A DNA stretch of 64,000 bases from Jannaschia donghaensis. Its GTDB lineage: Bacteria; Pseudomonadota; Alphaproteobacteria; Rhodobacterales; Rhodobacteraceae. Each line of letters starts with the position of its first letter. Positions within the stretch are counted from its first letter, which is position 1. The stretch is taken from positions 271,258-335,257 of the forward strand of contig NZ_CXSU01000011.1 in the NCBI RefSeq assembly GCF_001403795.1. Direction: 5' to 3'. The notes below the pieces were generated by a model. That model ran no database searches. It saw nothing but the letters and a program-made list of their open reading frames with translations, and had not been told where the DNA came from. The position numbers and the translations under genes are program-made. Shown here piece after piece: positions 42,505 through 50,312 of this stretch.

Positions 42505-42974
42505 GGTTGCAGCGTGGTCCGCACGCGGCCCGTGACGGTGCCGGCCCCGGAGTCGAGGTTTACCACCAACCGATCCCCCGCCAGCGTATTGCCGTCTTGC
42601 GTGACGACGACATCGCCGGTCAGCAAGATGTCGGACGACCCGAGCGTATAGACGGCCTCCTGCCCCTCGGCGGCGTCATCGCCCGCCACGATCAGGACGT
42701 CGCCGCTGGCGTTCAGCCGTTCGATCGACCGCGCCCCGTCCGAGGTGGCATATTCGACGGTGACGCGTCCGGCTGACAGCCGAAGCTCCCCCTGGGCGAT
42801 CACGACGTTGCCGGTCAGGACGGCACGGCCGGTGGCCTGATCGATCTCCAGATTGTCGGCGGCGACCTCCACCGGGGCGGAGCTGTCGAAATCGCCTTGG
42901 CCGAAGCCGACGTCGGACGTCTGCGCGACTGCCGGGACGGCAAGAAAAACGAGGGCAAGGGCACGCAGAAACAT
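42501..42974 (-). CDS. lptA: LptA, periplasmic LPS transport bridge protein
   Basis: 157 residues. Signal peptide (M-F-L-R-A-L-A-L-V ... V-A-Q) and an OstA-type beta-jellyroll (A-D-N-L-E-I-D-Q-A-T-G-x-A-x-L-T-G-N-V and I-L-L-T-G-D-V-V-V-T-Q-D-G-N). LptA forms the oligomeric bridge carrying LPS between inner and outer membranes. ATG at 42974 was chosen. A GTG six bases earlier is possible. Overlaps the lptB start by four bases; lptC lies 13 bases upstream. Confidence 0.94.
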   Translation of the reverse strand: MFLRALALVFLAVPAVAQTSDVGFGQGDFDSSAPVEVAADNLEIDQATGRAVLTGNVVIAQGELRLSAGRVTVEYATSDGARSIERLNASGDVLIVAGDDAAEGQEAVYTLGSSDILLTGDVVVTQDGNTLAGDRLVVNLDSGAGTVTGRVRTTLQP

Positions 42975-42987
42975 CGTCACATCCAGA

Positions 42988-43599
42988 TCAGCTTGGAGGG
43001 GTGTATAGCAGGTCGACGCCATTCGTGAACAGCAGCCGCGCCGCGCCGTCGCCGTCCTCCGTCAACGCCATGGATCCGGCGCGCAGGGTGCCCAGCGGCC
43101 CGTCGCCGGTCACTTCGCCCGGCGACGTGATCGACAGCACAGCAAGCGACCCTTCAAGGCGTTCAGTCCGCAATTCGTACCCCGTGGAGGTTTCGATGCG
43201 GACGTCGCCCGTCAGGACGATCGCCCGATCGGCCGTGTCGACGTCGCCCGCATCCGACACGATGGTCGCGCGCCCACCGTCCATGTCGTCGAGCACGAGG
43301 CGCAGCGCCTCGGCCGACATGCGCCGGGGATCGGTCGCATCGGGCCGCGCCATGCGCGCCGACAGATCGAACGACGTACGCCCCTGCGAGACGCCGGCGA
43401 AGCGCGGCATCGTTAGCTGCTGATCGCGGGCGCGCATCGACACGTCGACTTCGGCATAGGGGATGGCGTCGTCCGGGTTCACCTTGCGCGCCACCAGGAA
43501 CAGCGTCGACAGAAGCATCAGCGCAAGCACCGGCAAAACCAGCGTCGCCAACCGGACGATCCGGGTGCGCAGGGGATTGATCGGACCGCGTGTCGCCAT
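42988..43599 (-). CDS. lptC: LptC, LPS export system inner-membrane protein
   Basis: 203 residues. One N-terminal membrane helix (residues 16-36) and a periplasmic region with the LptC beta-jellyroll pattern (G-R-T-S-F-D-L-S-A-R-M-A and D-V-D-T-A-D-R-A-I-V-L-T-G-D-V-R-I-E-T-S-T-G). Takes LPS from LptBFG and hands it to LptA. ATG at 43599 was chosen with AGG upstream. A GTG at 43608 is an alternative. First gene of lptC-lptA-lptB. rnd is 28 bases upstream. Confidence 0.93.
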   Translation of the reverse strand: MATRGPINPLRTRIVRLATLVLPVLALMLLSTLFLVARKVNPDDAIPYAEVDVSMRARDQQLTMPRFAGVSQGRTSFDLSARMARPDATDPRRMSAEALRLVLDDMDGGRATIVSDAGDVDTADRAIVLTGDVRIETSTGYELRTERLEGSLAVLSITSPGEVTGDGPLGTLRAGSMALTEDGDGAARLLFTNGVDLLYTPPS

Positions 43600-43627
43600 G
43601 GCAAACACCTAAGCGTCTCGCCTGTGT

Positions 43628-44257
43628 TTAGGAATGGGCGAAGATGTCGGTTTCCGGATAGCCGATCAGGTCCAGTTTGGCGCGGGTCGGCAGGAAGTCG
43701 AAACAGGCCTGCGCGATCTCGGTCCGGTCCTCGCGCGCCAGCAGTCCGTCCATGACCTCTTTCAGGCGGTGCAGGTAGAACACGTCGGAGGCGGCGTACT
43801 GCTGCTGCGCGGGCGTCAGCTCGGCGGCCCCCCAATCGGAGGTCTGCTGCATCTTGGAGATATCCTCCTGCAGCAATTCGTGCAGCAGCGCTTTCAAACC
43901 ATGCCGGTCGGTATAGGTGCGGATCAGGCGAGACGCGATCTTGGAGCACCAGACCGGCTGCGCCAGCGCGCCGAACGTGTGATACATCGCCGCGATGTCG
44001 AAGCGCCCGTAATGGAACAGTTTCAGGACCGCAGCGTCGTTCACCATCCGACACAGGTTCGGCGCGTCCGTCTGACCCTTGGCGATCTGCACCAGATGCG
44101 CGGTGCCGTCGCCCGACGACAGCTGGACCAGACACAGACGGTCGCGGTGCGGGTTCAGGCCCATCGTCTCGCAGTCGATGGCGACCGTCGGCCCCAGGTC
44201 CAGCCCGTCGGGCAGATCGCCCTTGTGCAACGTGATCTTATCCATGGCGATGGTCAT
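43628..44257 (-). CDS. rnd: Ribonuclease D-type 3'-5' exonuclease
   Basis: 209 residues, the short RNase D form usual in alphaproteobacteria (no HRDC domain). DEDDy exonuclease: A-I-D-C-E-T-M-G (Exo I), Y-G-R-F-D (Exo II region), and Y-A-A-S-D-V-F-Y-L (Exo III with tyrosine). Trims RNA 3' ends. ATG at 44257. A second ATG at 44245 is possible. Lies directly downstream of the tRNA-Leu terminator, on the same strand. Confidence 0.92.
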   Translation of the reverse strand: MTIAMDKITLHKGDLPDGLDLGPTVAIDCETMGLNPHRDRLCLVQLSSGDGTAHLVQIAKGQTDAPNLCRMVNDAAVLKLFHYGRFDIAAMYHTFGALAQPVWCSKIASRLIRTYTDRHGLKALLHELLQEDISKMQQTSDWGAAELTPAQQQYAASDVFYLHRLKEVMDGLLAREDRTEIAQACFDFLPTRAKLDLIGYPETDIFAHS

Positions 44258-44284
44258 GCGGTGTCCCCGGAATCGAGCCTTTGT

Positions 44285-44334
44285 AACAAGAACGCCCGGC
44301 GGCCCTGAGACAGGCGCGCCGGGCGTTTCTTGTT
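44285..44334 (-). terminator. Terminator downstream of tRNA-Leu
   Basis: A long imperfect hairpin: AACAAGAA(C)GCCCGGC on the left pairs with GCCGGGCGTTTCTTGTT on the right (both written on the plus strand). On the minus strand the tRNA gene ends ten bases before it. The A/T-rich outer arms give a T-rich 3' end. The rnd ATG follows about 28 bases later, so it may also act as a leader structure for rnd. Confidence 0.75.
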
Positions 44335-44343
44335 GGTAGACCG

Positions 44344-44430
<87 letters not shown>

Positions 44431-44556
44431 ATCCACGGTGCGCGGTGGGTATCTCCGGCTCGGAACGGTGTCAATCGCCCCGCTTCATAAAATCACAAGT
44501 CTTGCCCGCGCGGGTCACGGGCGGTATCGCAGCCCTGAAAAGCAGGAGTGCCTTCC

Positions 44557-45540
44557 ATGCAGAAGCTCGTCACCATTTTCGGCGGTTCCGGTTTCGTCGG
44601 CCGCTATATCGCGCGCCGCATGGCCAAGCAGGGTTGGCGCGTCCGCGTGGCCTGCCGCCGCCCGAATGAGGCGGTGTTCGTGCGCATGTACGGGGCCGTC
44701 GGGCAGGTAGAGCCTGTGTTCGCCAATATCCGCGACGACGCCAGCGTGGCCGCCGCCCTGTCGGGGGCCGATGCCGTGGTCAACTGCGTCGGTGTGCTGG
44801 CACAATCGGGCAAGAACACCTTCGACACGCTGCAAGCCGAGGGGGCCACGCGCATCGCCCGTCTTGCCGCCGCCGAAGGTATCGCGAACATGGTCCAGAT
44901 CAGTGCCATCGGTGCCGATGCCGAAAGCCGCAGCGATTATGCCCGCACCAAGGCCGAGGGCGAGGCGGGCGTGATGGAGCATCAGCCCAACGCGGTGATC
45001 CTGCGACCCTCGCTGGTTTTCGGGCCGGAGGACCAGTTCTTCAACCGCTTCGCCGGCATGGCGCGTCTGGCCCCGGTCCTGCCGGTGGTGGGACCGAACA
45101 CCAAGTTTCAGCCGGTCTATGTCGACGATGTCGCCGCTGCCGCCGAAAAGGCCGTGATCGGCCAGGCGCAGCCCGGCATCCACGAATTGGGCGGACCGGA
45201 CGTCGATACCTTCCGTGAGTTGATGCAGACGATGCTGCGGGTCATCCGCCGTCGCGCGTTAATCGTGACAGTGCCGTTCTTCGTGGCGCGCACCATGGCC
45301 TTCGTGCTGGACTGGGTGCAAAAGCTGTCGTTCGGCATCGTGCACAACGGCACATTGACCCGCGATCAGGTGCGCAACCTTGCGCGCGACAACGTGGTCA
45401 CCGGTCAATACCCCGGTTTTGACGTGCTGGGCATCGTGCCCTCCACGATGGAGACGGTGCTGCCCGAATATCTGTGGCGGTTCCGTCCGTCGGGGCAGTA
45501 TTCCGACATCAAGGACAGCGCCAAGAACATGAAGACCTGA
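44557..45540 (+). CDS. NDUFA9-like NAD(P)-binding protein (complex I-associated family)
   Basis: 327 residues. Rossmann loop G-G-S-G-F-V-G-R near residue 9, N-C-V-G-V-L-A-Q, Y-A-R-T-K-A-E-G-E (in place of the classical Y-x-x-x-K), R-P-S-L-V-F-G-P-E-D and F-Q-P-V-Y-V-D-D-V-A. Atypical short-chain dehydrogenase family to which the mitochondrial complex I subunit NDUFA9 belongs. The bacterial function is not settled. ATG at 44557 follows AGGAG. An upstream GTG was rejected. Sits between the divergent tRNA and the MATE gene. Confidence 0.88.
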   Translation: MQKLVTIFGGSGFVGRYIARRMAKQGWRVRVACRRPNEAVFVRMYGAVGQVEPVFANIRDDASVAAALSGADAVVNCVGVLAQSGKNTFDTLQAEGATRIARLAAAEGIANMVQISAIGADAESRSDYARTKAEGEAGVMEHQPNAVILRPSLVFGPEDQFFNRFAGMARLAPVLPVVGPNTKFQPVYVDDVAAAAEKAVIGQAQPGIHELGGPDVDTFRELMQTMLRVIRRRALIVTVPFFVARTMAFVLDWVQKLSFGIVHNGTLTRDQVRNLARDNVVTGQYPGFDVLGIVPSTMETVLPEYLWRFRPSGQYSDIKDSAKNMKT

Positions 45541-45589
45541 CGGGCCGCGCGATCGTCCTACGTCCCGGCATCGGTGCAAGGGGACGACC

Positions 45590-46972
45590 ATGGCCAAGAA
45601 CACGCGCGATCTTACCGAAGGGCCTGTCTGGAAGGGCATTGCCATTCTGTCGGGTCCGATGATGCTGGGTATCCTGGCGGTCATTTCCACCGGGTTGGTG
45701 GACGCCTATTTCCTGGCCAAGGTATCGCCCGAGGCGTTGGCCGCCGTGGGCTTCGTCTATCCGGTAACGACCGCGATCTCCTCCTTGTCGATCGGGCTGT
45801 CGGCCGGGGCGGGTGCGATCATCAGTCAGGCTTTGGGACGCAAGGAATCCGATGACGACGTGACGCGACGGGGTCTGCATTCGCTGGGCATCGGGATGAT
45901 CCTCGCCGCGATCGCGGCGTTGCTCTTCTTTCTGCTCGACGGGCCGCTTTTCAGCGTTTTGGGTGCCGATCCGGACGTGCTGGAGGCGGCGCTGCGCTAT
46001 ACCCCGCTTTGGTGCCTGTCATTCCCGTTCCTCGTTTCGATGATGCTGATCAACTCGGTGTTTCGCGCTCACGGCAGCGGTATCGCCTCGGCCGGGATCA
46101 TGGTCTTTTCGGCGGTGGTGAACGTTGCGACGACGCCGCTGTTCATCCTGGGGTGGGGCCCGGTGCCGGAAATGGGGATCGCCGGGGCCGCGATGGGCAC
46201 GCTGGTGGCGATGGTGTCGGCCAGCATTCTGGCCGCAGCGCTGGCCCTGCGGTCGGGCCTGTTGCAGCCCTGTTCGAACCCCATGGCGGACCTGTGGCGC
46301 AACGCCCGGACCATCGCGTCCATCGGCGGTCCGGCGGCCACGTCGAACGCGATCAATCCGGCGGGTATGGCGCTTGTCACGGCTGCCGTCGCAACGGTCG
46401 GATCGGCGGCCGTGGGGGGGTTCGGGGCCGCCACGCGGGTGGAATCGCTGGTGTCCGTTCCCATGCTGGCCCTTTCGGCCGGGATCGGCCCCGTCGTGGG
46501 CCAGAACTGGGGTGCGGACAAACGGGACCGCGCGCGCGAGGCGTTGCGCCTGTGCCTGATGTTCTCGGTCGGCTATGGCCTGTTCATCGCGGTGATGCTG
46601 ACGCTTTTCGCGGACCCCATCGCCAGCGCGTTCGGGGCCAGCGAAGACAGCACACAGGCGGCCGCATCCTATTTGCGCGTCGTGGGCTGGTCGCTGTTCG
46701 GGTTCGGGATGCTGGTGACGGGGAACGCGGCACTCAACGCGATTTCGAAGGCCAGCCATTCGATGACGCTGTCGGTGGCGCGGGTGTTGGCGATTTATGT
46801 GCCCCTGGCCTGGCTGGGCGTGACGCTGTTCGGGTATTCCGGCATTCTGGGCGCGGCGGTCGTCGCCAACGTCTTTGGGGCCTGGGCGATTCTGGTGGCC
46901 GCGCGGGCGACCGATCTGCTGGCGCTGGACGTGGCGCCGATCAGCGTGCCGGCGCGGGTCATTCCCGGCTAG
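45590..46972 (+). CDS. MATE family efflux transporter
   Basis: 460 residues, twelve hydrophobic segments in two halves. Both halves carry the MATE landmark (S-T-G-L-V-D-A-Y-F-L and related I-I-S-Q-A-L-G-R, then A-A-T-R-V-E-S-L and P-V-V-G-Q-N-W-G-A). Antiporter that exports drugs or metabolites using Na+ or H+. The ATG at 45590 has AAGGGGA upstream. Ends with a four-base overlap of its stop with the convergent uppP stop. Specificity cannot be told. Confidence 0.92.
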   Translation: MAKNTRDLTEGPVWKGIAILSGPMMLGILAVISTGLVDAYFLAKVSPEALAAVGFVYPVTTAISSLSIGLSAGAGAIISQALGRKESDDDVTRRGLHSLGIGMILAAIAALLFFLLDGPLFSVLGADPDVLEAALRYTPLWCLSFPFLVSMMLINSVFRAHGSGIASAGIMVFSAVVNVATTPLFILGWGPVPEMGIAGAAMGTLVAMVSASILAAALALRSGLLQPCSNPMADLWRNARTIASIGGPAATSNAINPAGMALVTAAVATVGSAAVGGFGAATRVESLVSVPMLALSAGIGPVVGQNWGADKRDRAREALRLCLMFSVGYGLFIAVMLTLFADPIASAFGASEDSTQAAASYLRVVGWSLFGFGMLVTGNAALNAISKASHSMTLSVARVLAIYVPLAWLGVTLFGYSGILGAAVVANVFGAWAILVAARATDLLALDVAPISVPARVIPG

Positions 46973-47769
46973 AGATAGACCCAGCCCAGCAGGAACGCGC
47001 CCAGCATCATGCGATAGACGACATAGGGCGTGAAGCTGACCGACCGCAGCAGCCGCATCATCAGCGCAAGCGCCGCAAGTGCCGCGACGAACGCCATCAG
47101 CGCGGCGATGCCGGCATCGCGTAACAATTGCCCGTCGGTCTGGCCGAACACATCGAGTGACAGAAGCGCGCCGGAGGCCAGGATCGTCGGGATCGACATG
47201 AGCATCGCGATCCGCGCCGCGTCTTCGCGCCCGTACCCCATGGCGCGCGCGCCTGTGATGCAGATGCCCGACCGGGATGTGCCGGGGATCAGGGCAATGG
47301 CCTGCCAGAGCCCGAATTTCAGGGCCTGACCGGGCGTCCAGTCGCCCAGGTCGCGGGTCTGCGTTCCCCGTTTGTCGAACCACCAGAGCAGGGCCCCGAA
47401 CAGGACCGTGGCCCAGCCGATCACCTCCACCGAACGCAGCAAATCGGCGGTGCCGGTGACCTTCAGGACCAATCCGGCGAGGACGACCGGGACGGTCGCG
47501 ATGGCCAGGCCGGCGGCCAGTCTTTCATCCGGACCCCAGCGCTTGCGGAACAGCCCCGCCGTTCCCGACAGGGCGCGGGCGACGTCGGCGCGGAAGTAGA
47601 GCACGACCGCGCCCAGCGTGCCGATATGAAGCGCGACGTCGAGGGCGACGCCCTGATCTGCGATGCCGGTCAACCGCGGGACGAGGATGAGATGGGCCGA
47701 GGAGGAGACGGGAAGAAATTCCGTCACGCCCTGCACCAGCGCCAGGAGGATGAGATGCCAGAGGGCCAT
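46969..47769 (-). CDS. uppP: UppP, undecaprenyl-diphosphate phosphatase
   Basis: 266 residues, eight predicted membrane helices. The two BacA/UppP catalytic blocks are present: Q-G-V-T-E-F-L-P-V-S-S-S-A-H near residue 14, and P-G-T-S-R-S-G-I near 165. Dephosphorylates undecaprenyl diphosphate to recycle the lipid carrier used for peptidoglycan and surface glycans. Divergent from gltD across 216 bases. Confidence 0.95.
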   Translation of the reverse strand: MALWHLILLALVQGVTEFLPVSSSAHLILVPRLTGIADQGVALDVALHIGTLGAVVLYFRADVARALSGTAGLFRKRWGPDERLAAGLAIATVPVVLAGLVLKVTGTADLLRSVEVIGWATVLFGALLWWFDKRGTQTRDLGDWTPGQALKFGLWQAIALIPGTSRSGICITGARAMGYGREDAARIAMLMSIPTILASGALLSLDVFGQTDGQLLRDAGIAALMAFVAALAALALMMRLLRSVSFTPYVVYRMMLGAFLLGWVYL

Positions 47770-47913
47770 GCGGATTGCCTGATTCGCGGTCTTTCGCGCA
47801 GCATGGAGCAGGGGGTGCGGCGGGGGAAGGCGGCAGAAAGAACCGAATCGGACCTTTATTTGGCGATTTGCCGCATGATCGGGGCGAGGTCAGGTTGAAA
47901 AAGGTACATTTAG

Positions 47914-47928
47914 GTCAGCAATGCTGAC
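47914..47928. promoter_or_regulatory. Operator-like palindrome upstream of gltD
   Basis: GTCAGC-AAT-GCTGAC, a perfect 6-3-6 palindrome preceded by G and followed by TTTC. Centre is 65 bases before the gltD ATG. The same arms occur upstream of the hydrolase-gltB pair (49522-49536), which suggests a shared regulator of the glutamate synthase genes. A TTGAAA at 47895 could be a -35 element, which would place the palindrome in or near the -10 region. Confidence 0.55.
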
Positions 47929-47985
47929 TTTCCATTCTCACGAAGATCGCGTAATCGGTAACTTCGATCACGCAGGAGGAATTCA

Positions 47986-49452
47986 ATGTCCGGCAACAAG
48001 ATGCTTCAGTTCGTCACCGTCGAGCGTAAGACGCCCGAAAAGCGGACGGCCGATGTGCGCACGGAAGACTTCGGCGAGATCTACCGTGAATTTGCCGCCG
48101 AACGCGCGGCCGAGCAAGCGGGCCGCTGCTCTCAATGCGGTGTGCCGTATTGCCAGACCCATTGCCCGCTGCACAACAACATCCCCGACTGGCTGCGCCT
48201 GGTCGCCGAAGGGCGCCTGCAGGAGGCCTATGAGGTCAGCCAGGCCACCAATACGTTCCCCGAGATCTGCGGCCGGATCTGCCCGCAGGACCGGTTGTGC
48301 GAAGGCAATTGCGTCATCGAGCAGTCGGGCCACGGCACCGTCACCATCGGCGCGGTCGAGAAATACATCACCGACACCGCGTTCGAGAACGGCTGGGTGC
48401 CGACGATCAAGCCGCGCCGGGAGCGTACGGAAAGCGTCGGCATCATCGGGGCCGGTCCCGGCGGTCTGGCGGCGGCGGACATGCTGCGCCGGGCGGGCGT
48501 TCAGGTCACGGTCTATGATCGCTACGACCGTGCGGGCGGCCTGCTGACCTATGGGATTCCCGGCTTCAAGCTGGAGAAGGACGTGGTCATGCGGCGCAAC
48601 GATCAATTGGCCGAGGGCGGTGTGGAGTTCGTGCTGAATTGCGAGGTCGGGCGCGACATCACTTTCGACGAGATTCGGCAGAAGCATAACGCCGTCATCG
48701 TTGCGACCGGCGTGTACAAGACCCGCGATCTAGGTGGCAAGAACGCCGATGCGCGGGGTGTCGTGAACGCCATCGACTATCTGACCGTCAGCAATCGCAA
48801 GAGCTTTGGCGACGATGTGCCGGCGTTCGACGACGGATCGCTGAACGCCGAAGGCAAGCGCGTCGTCGTCATCGGCGGTGGCGACACAGCCATGGACTGC
48901 GTGCGCACCGCGATCCGGCAGGGCGCCATCAGCGTGAAGTGCCTGTATCGCCGCGACAAGGCCAACATGCCCGGATCGCAGCGCGAGGTGCAGAATGCCG
49001 AAGAAGAGGGCGTGGAATTTGTCTGGCTGACCGCGCCCGCTGGGTTTGAGGCAGGCCTGCAGGAGGCGATGGAGGGCGGCGTGGCCGTGTCCGGCGTCAA
49101 TGTGCAGAAGATGCGCCTGGGCGAGCCGGATGCCACGGGGCGCCAGGCGCCCGAACTGATCGAAGGCGCGGATTATGTCGAGAAGGCCGACCTGGTGGTG
49201 AAGGCCCTTGGGTTCGAGCCCGAAGAGCTTCCGACGCTGTGGGACAAGCCCGATCTGCAAGTCACGCGCTGGGGCACGATCAAGGCCGATTTCCGCACGC
49301 ATGAGACGCCGCTGGAAGGTGTCTATGCCGTGGGCGACATCGTGCGGGGCGCGTCGCTGGTGGTCTGGGCCATCCGCGACGGGCGGGAGGCGGCAGAGGC
49401 CATTCTGGAGAAGATGACGGTCGCCGATGCCCCCGTGATCGCCGCCGAATAG
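47986..49452 (+). CDS. gltD: Glutamate synthase small subunit GltD
   Basis: 488 residues. N-terminal cysteine-rich [4Fe-4S] region (C-S-Q-C-G-V-P-Y-C-x-x-x-C-P near residue 48 and C-G-R-I-C-P-Q-D-R-L-C-E-G-x-C near 95), FAD loop G-A-G-P-G-G-L-A-A-A, NADPH loop G-G-G-D-T-A-M-D-C, and C-terminal G-D-I-V-R-G-A-S-L-V-V-W. Passes electrons from NADPH to the large subunit, where glutamine and 2-oxoglutarate give two glutamates. ATG follows AGGAGGA. The order is gltD, hydrolase, gltB, all rightward. Confidence 0.96.
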   Translation: MSGNKMLQFVTVERKTPEKRTADVRTEDFGEIYREFAAERAAEQAGRCSQCGVPYCQTHCPLHNNIPDWLRLVAEGRLQEAYEVSQATNTFPEICGRICPQDRLCEGNCVIEQSGHGTVTIGAVEKYITDTAFENGWVPTIKPRRERTESVGIIGAGPGGLAAADMLRRAGVQVTVYDRYDRAGGLLTYGIPGFKLEKDVVMRRNDQLAEGGVEFVLNCEVGRDITFDEIRQKHNAVIVATGVYKTRDLGGKNADARGVVNAIDYLTVSNRKSFGDDVPAFDDGSLNAEGKRVVVIGGGDTAMDCVRTAIRQGAISVKCLYRRDKANMPGSQREVQNAEEEGVEFVWLTAPAGFEAGLQEAMEGGVAVSGVNVQKMRLGEPDATGRQAPELIEGADYVEKADLVVKALGFEPEELPTLWDKPDLQVTRWGTIKADFRTHETPLEGVYAVGDIVRGASLVVWAIRDGREAAEAILEKMTVADAPVIAAE

Positions 49453-49521
49453 GCCGGAATTCCACGTATGACCAACGGGTGATCTACGGGTGATCCAGGG
49501 AATACTCATTCAAATTGACGG

Positions 49522-49536
49522 GTCAGCGCTGCTGAC
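49522..49536. promoter_or_regulatory. Operator-like palindrome upstream of the hydrolase-gltB pair
   Basis: GTCAGC-GCT-GCTGAC, preceded by GG and followed by GTTTC, centred 34 bases before the ATG of the hydrolase gene. Both arms match the gltD palindrome exactly; only the three central bases differ. It overlaps the end of a TTGACG hexamer region (49515-49520), a plausible -35 box, so binding there would be expected to affect transcription start. Confidence 0.55.
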
Positions 49537-49562
49537 GTTTCTGACGGGTTAACGATATCGCA

Positions 49563-50312
49563 ATGGCTCTGACCATCGACACCGTTCTGGAAGATCGCGA
49601 CCTGACGCTGCGCTGGCTGCCGGGTAGTGCGCGGCGCATGGTCGTAGTGTTCACGGGGCGCGGAGCCGGGTTCGGTGGCGCGCCGCTGGACGAATTCGCA
49701 GGTTCGGCCGCGCGCCGGGGCGAAAACAACGTCCTGTTCGTGACCGACCGGCGCGGCAGCTGGTATTCCGCGCCAGGGCTTTGGTCGAAGGCGGTGCGCC
49801 TGATCCGGTATCTGCGCCGGTCGGAAGGCATCGAAGAGGTCGTGAGTTTGGGCAATTCGATGGGCGGCTACGGCGCGCTTTTGCTGCCGCAGGAAATGCG
49901 GGTGCGCCGCGCCATCGCGTTTTCGCCGCAGCTGACGCTGGACCGGGACCTGACCGACGACGGACGCTGGCCCGATGTCATGAAGCGCTATGGCTGGATG
50001 CCCGCGCGCAACGTCGGCGAAACCTTCGGCGCGACGCGCACGCAGTATTACCTGACCGCCGGGAAGGCCTGTCGGGAGGATCTGGATCAGCTGGATTTCG
50101 CGCCCGATCTGCAGCGCGTGCACCGCTGGACCCTGCCGGCGGCCCGGCACAATGTCGCGGGACGGTTGAAGGACGCCGGCCTGCTTTACGATGTGATCGG
50201 TGCGATCATCCGGGGCCGAAAGGCCCGCGTCGAAACCCTGTACCAACGCTATGCCGAAGCGGCCGATGCGCCGCGCGGCCCCGCAATCCCCGTTGAAGGA
50301 GAAACCCGATGA
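49563..50312 (+). CDS. Alpha/beta hydrolase-like protein inside the gltD-gltB locus
   Basis: 249 residues. A serine nucleophile elbow G-N-S-M-G-G-Y-G-A is near residue 98, preceded by the strand V-V-S-L. P-A-A-R-H-N-V-A near residue 195 may provide the histidine. Resembles small esterase or thioesterase-like folds, also similar to the hydrolase region of glycan-related proteins. No exact family is recognised. The protein has no signal peptide. Its stop overlaps the gltB ATG (ATGA), so it is translated with gltB, although nothing known in glutamate synthase needs a hydrolase. Confidence 0.78.
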   Translation: MALTIDTVLEDRDLTLRWLPGSARRMVVVFTGRGAGFGGAPLDEFAGSAARRGENNVLFVTDRRGSWYSAPGLWSKAVRLIRYLRRSEGIEEVVSLGNSMGGYGALLLPQEMRVRRAIAFSPQLTLDRDLTDDGRWPDVMKRYGWMPARNVGETFGATRTQYYLTAGKACREDLDQLDFAPDLQRVHRWTLPAARHNVAGRLKDAGLLYDVIGAIIRGRKARVETLYQRYAEAADAPRGPAIPVEGETR

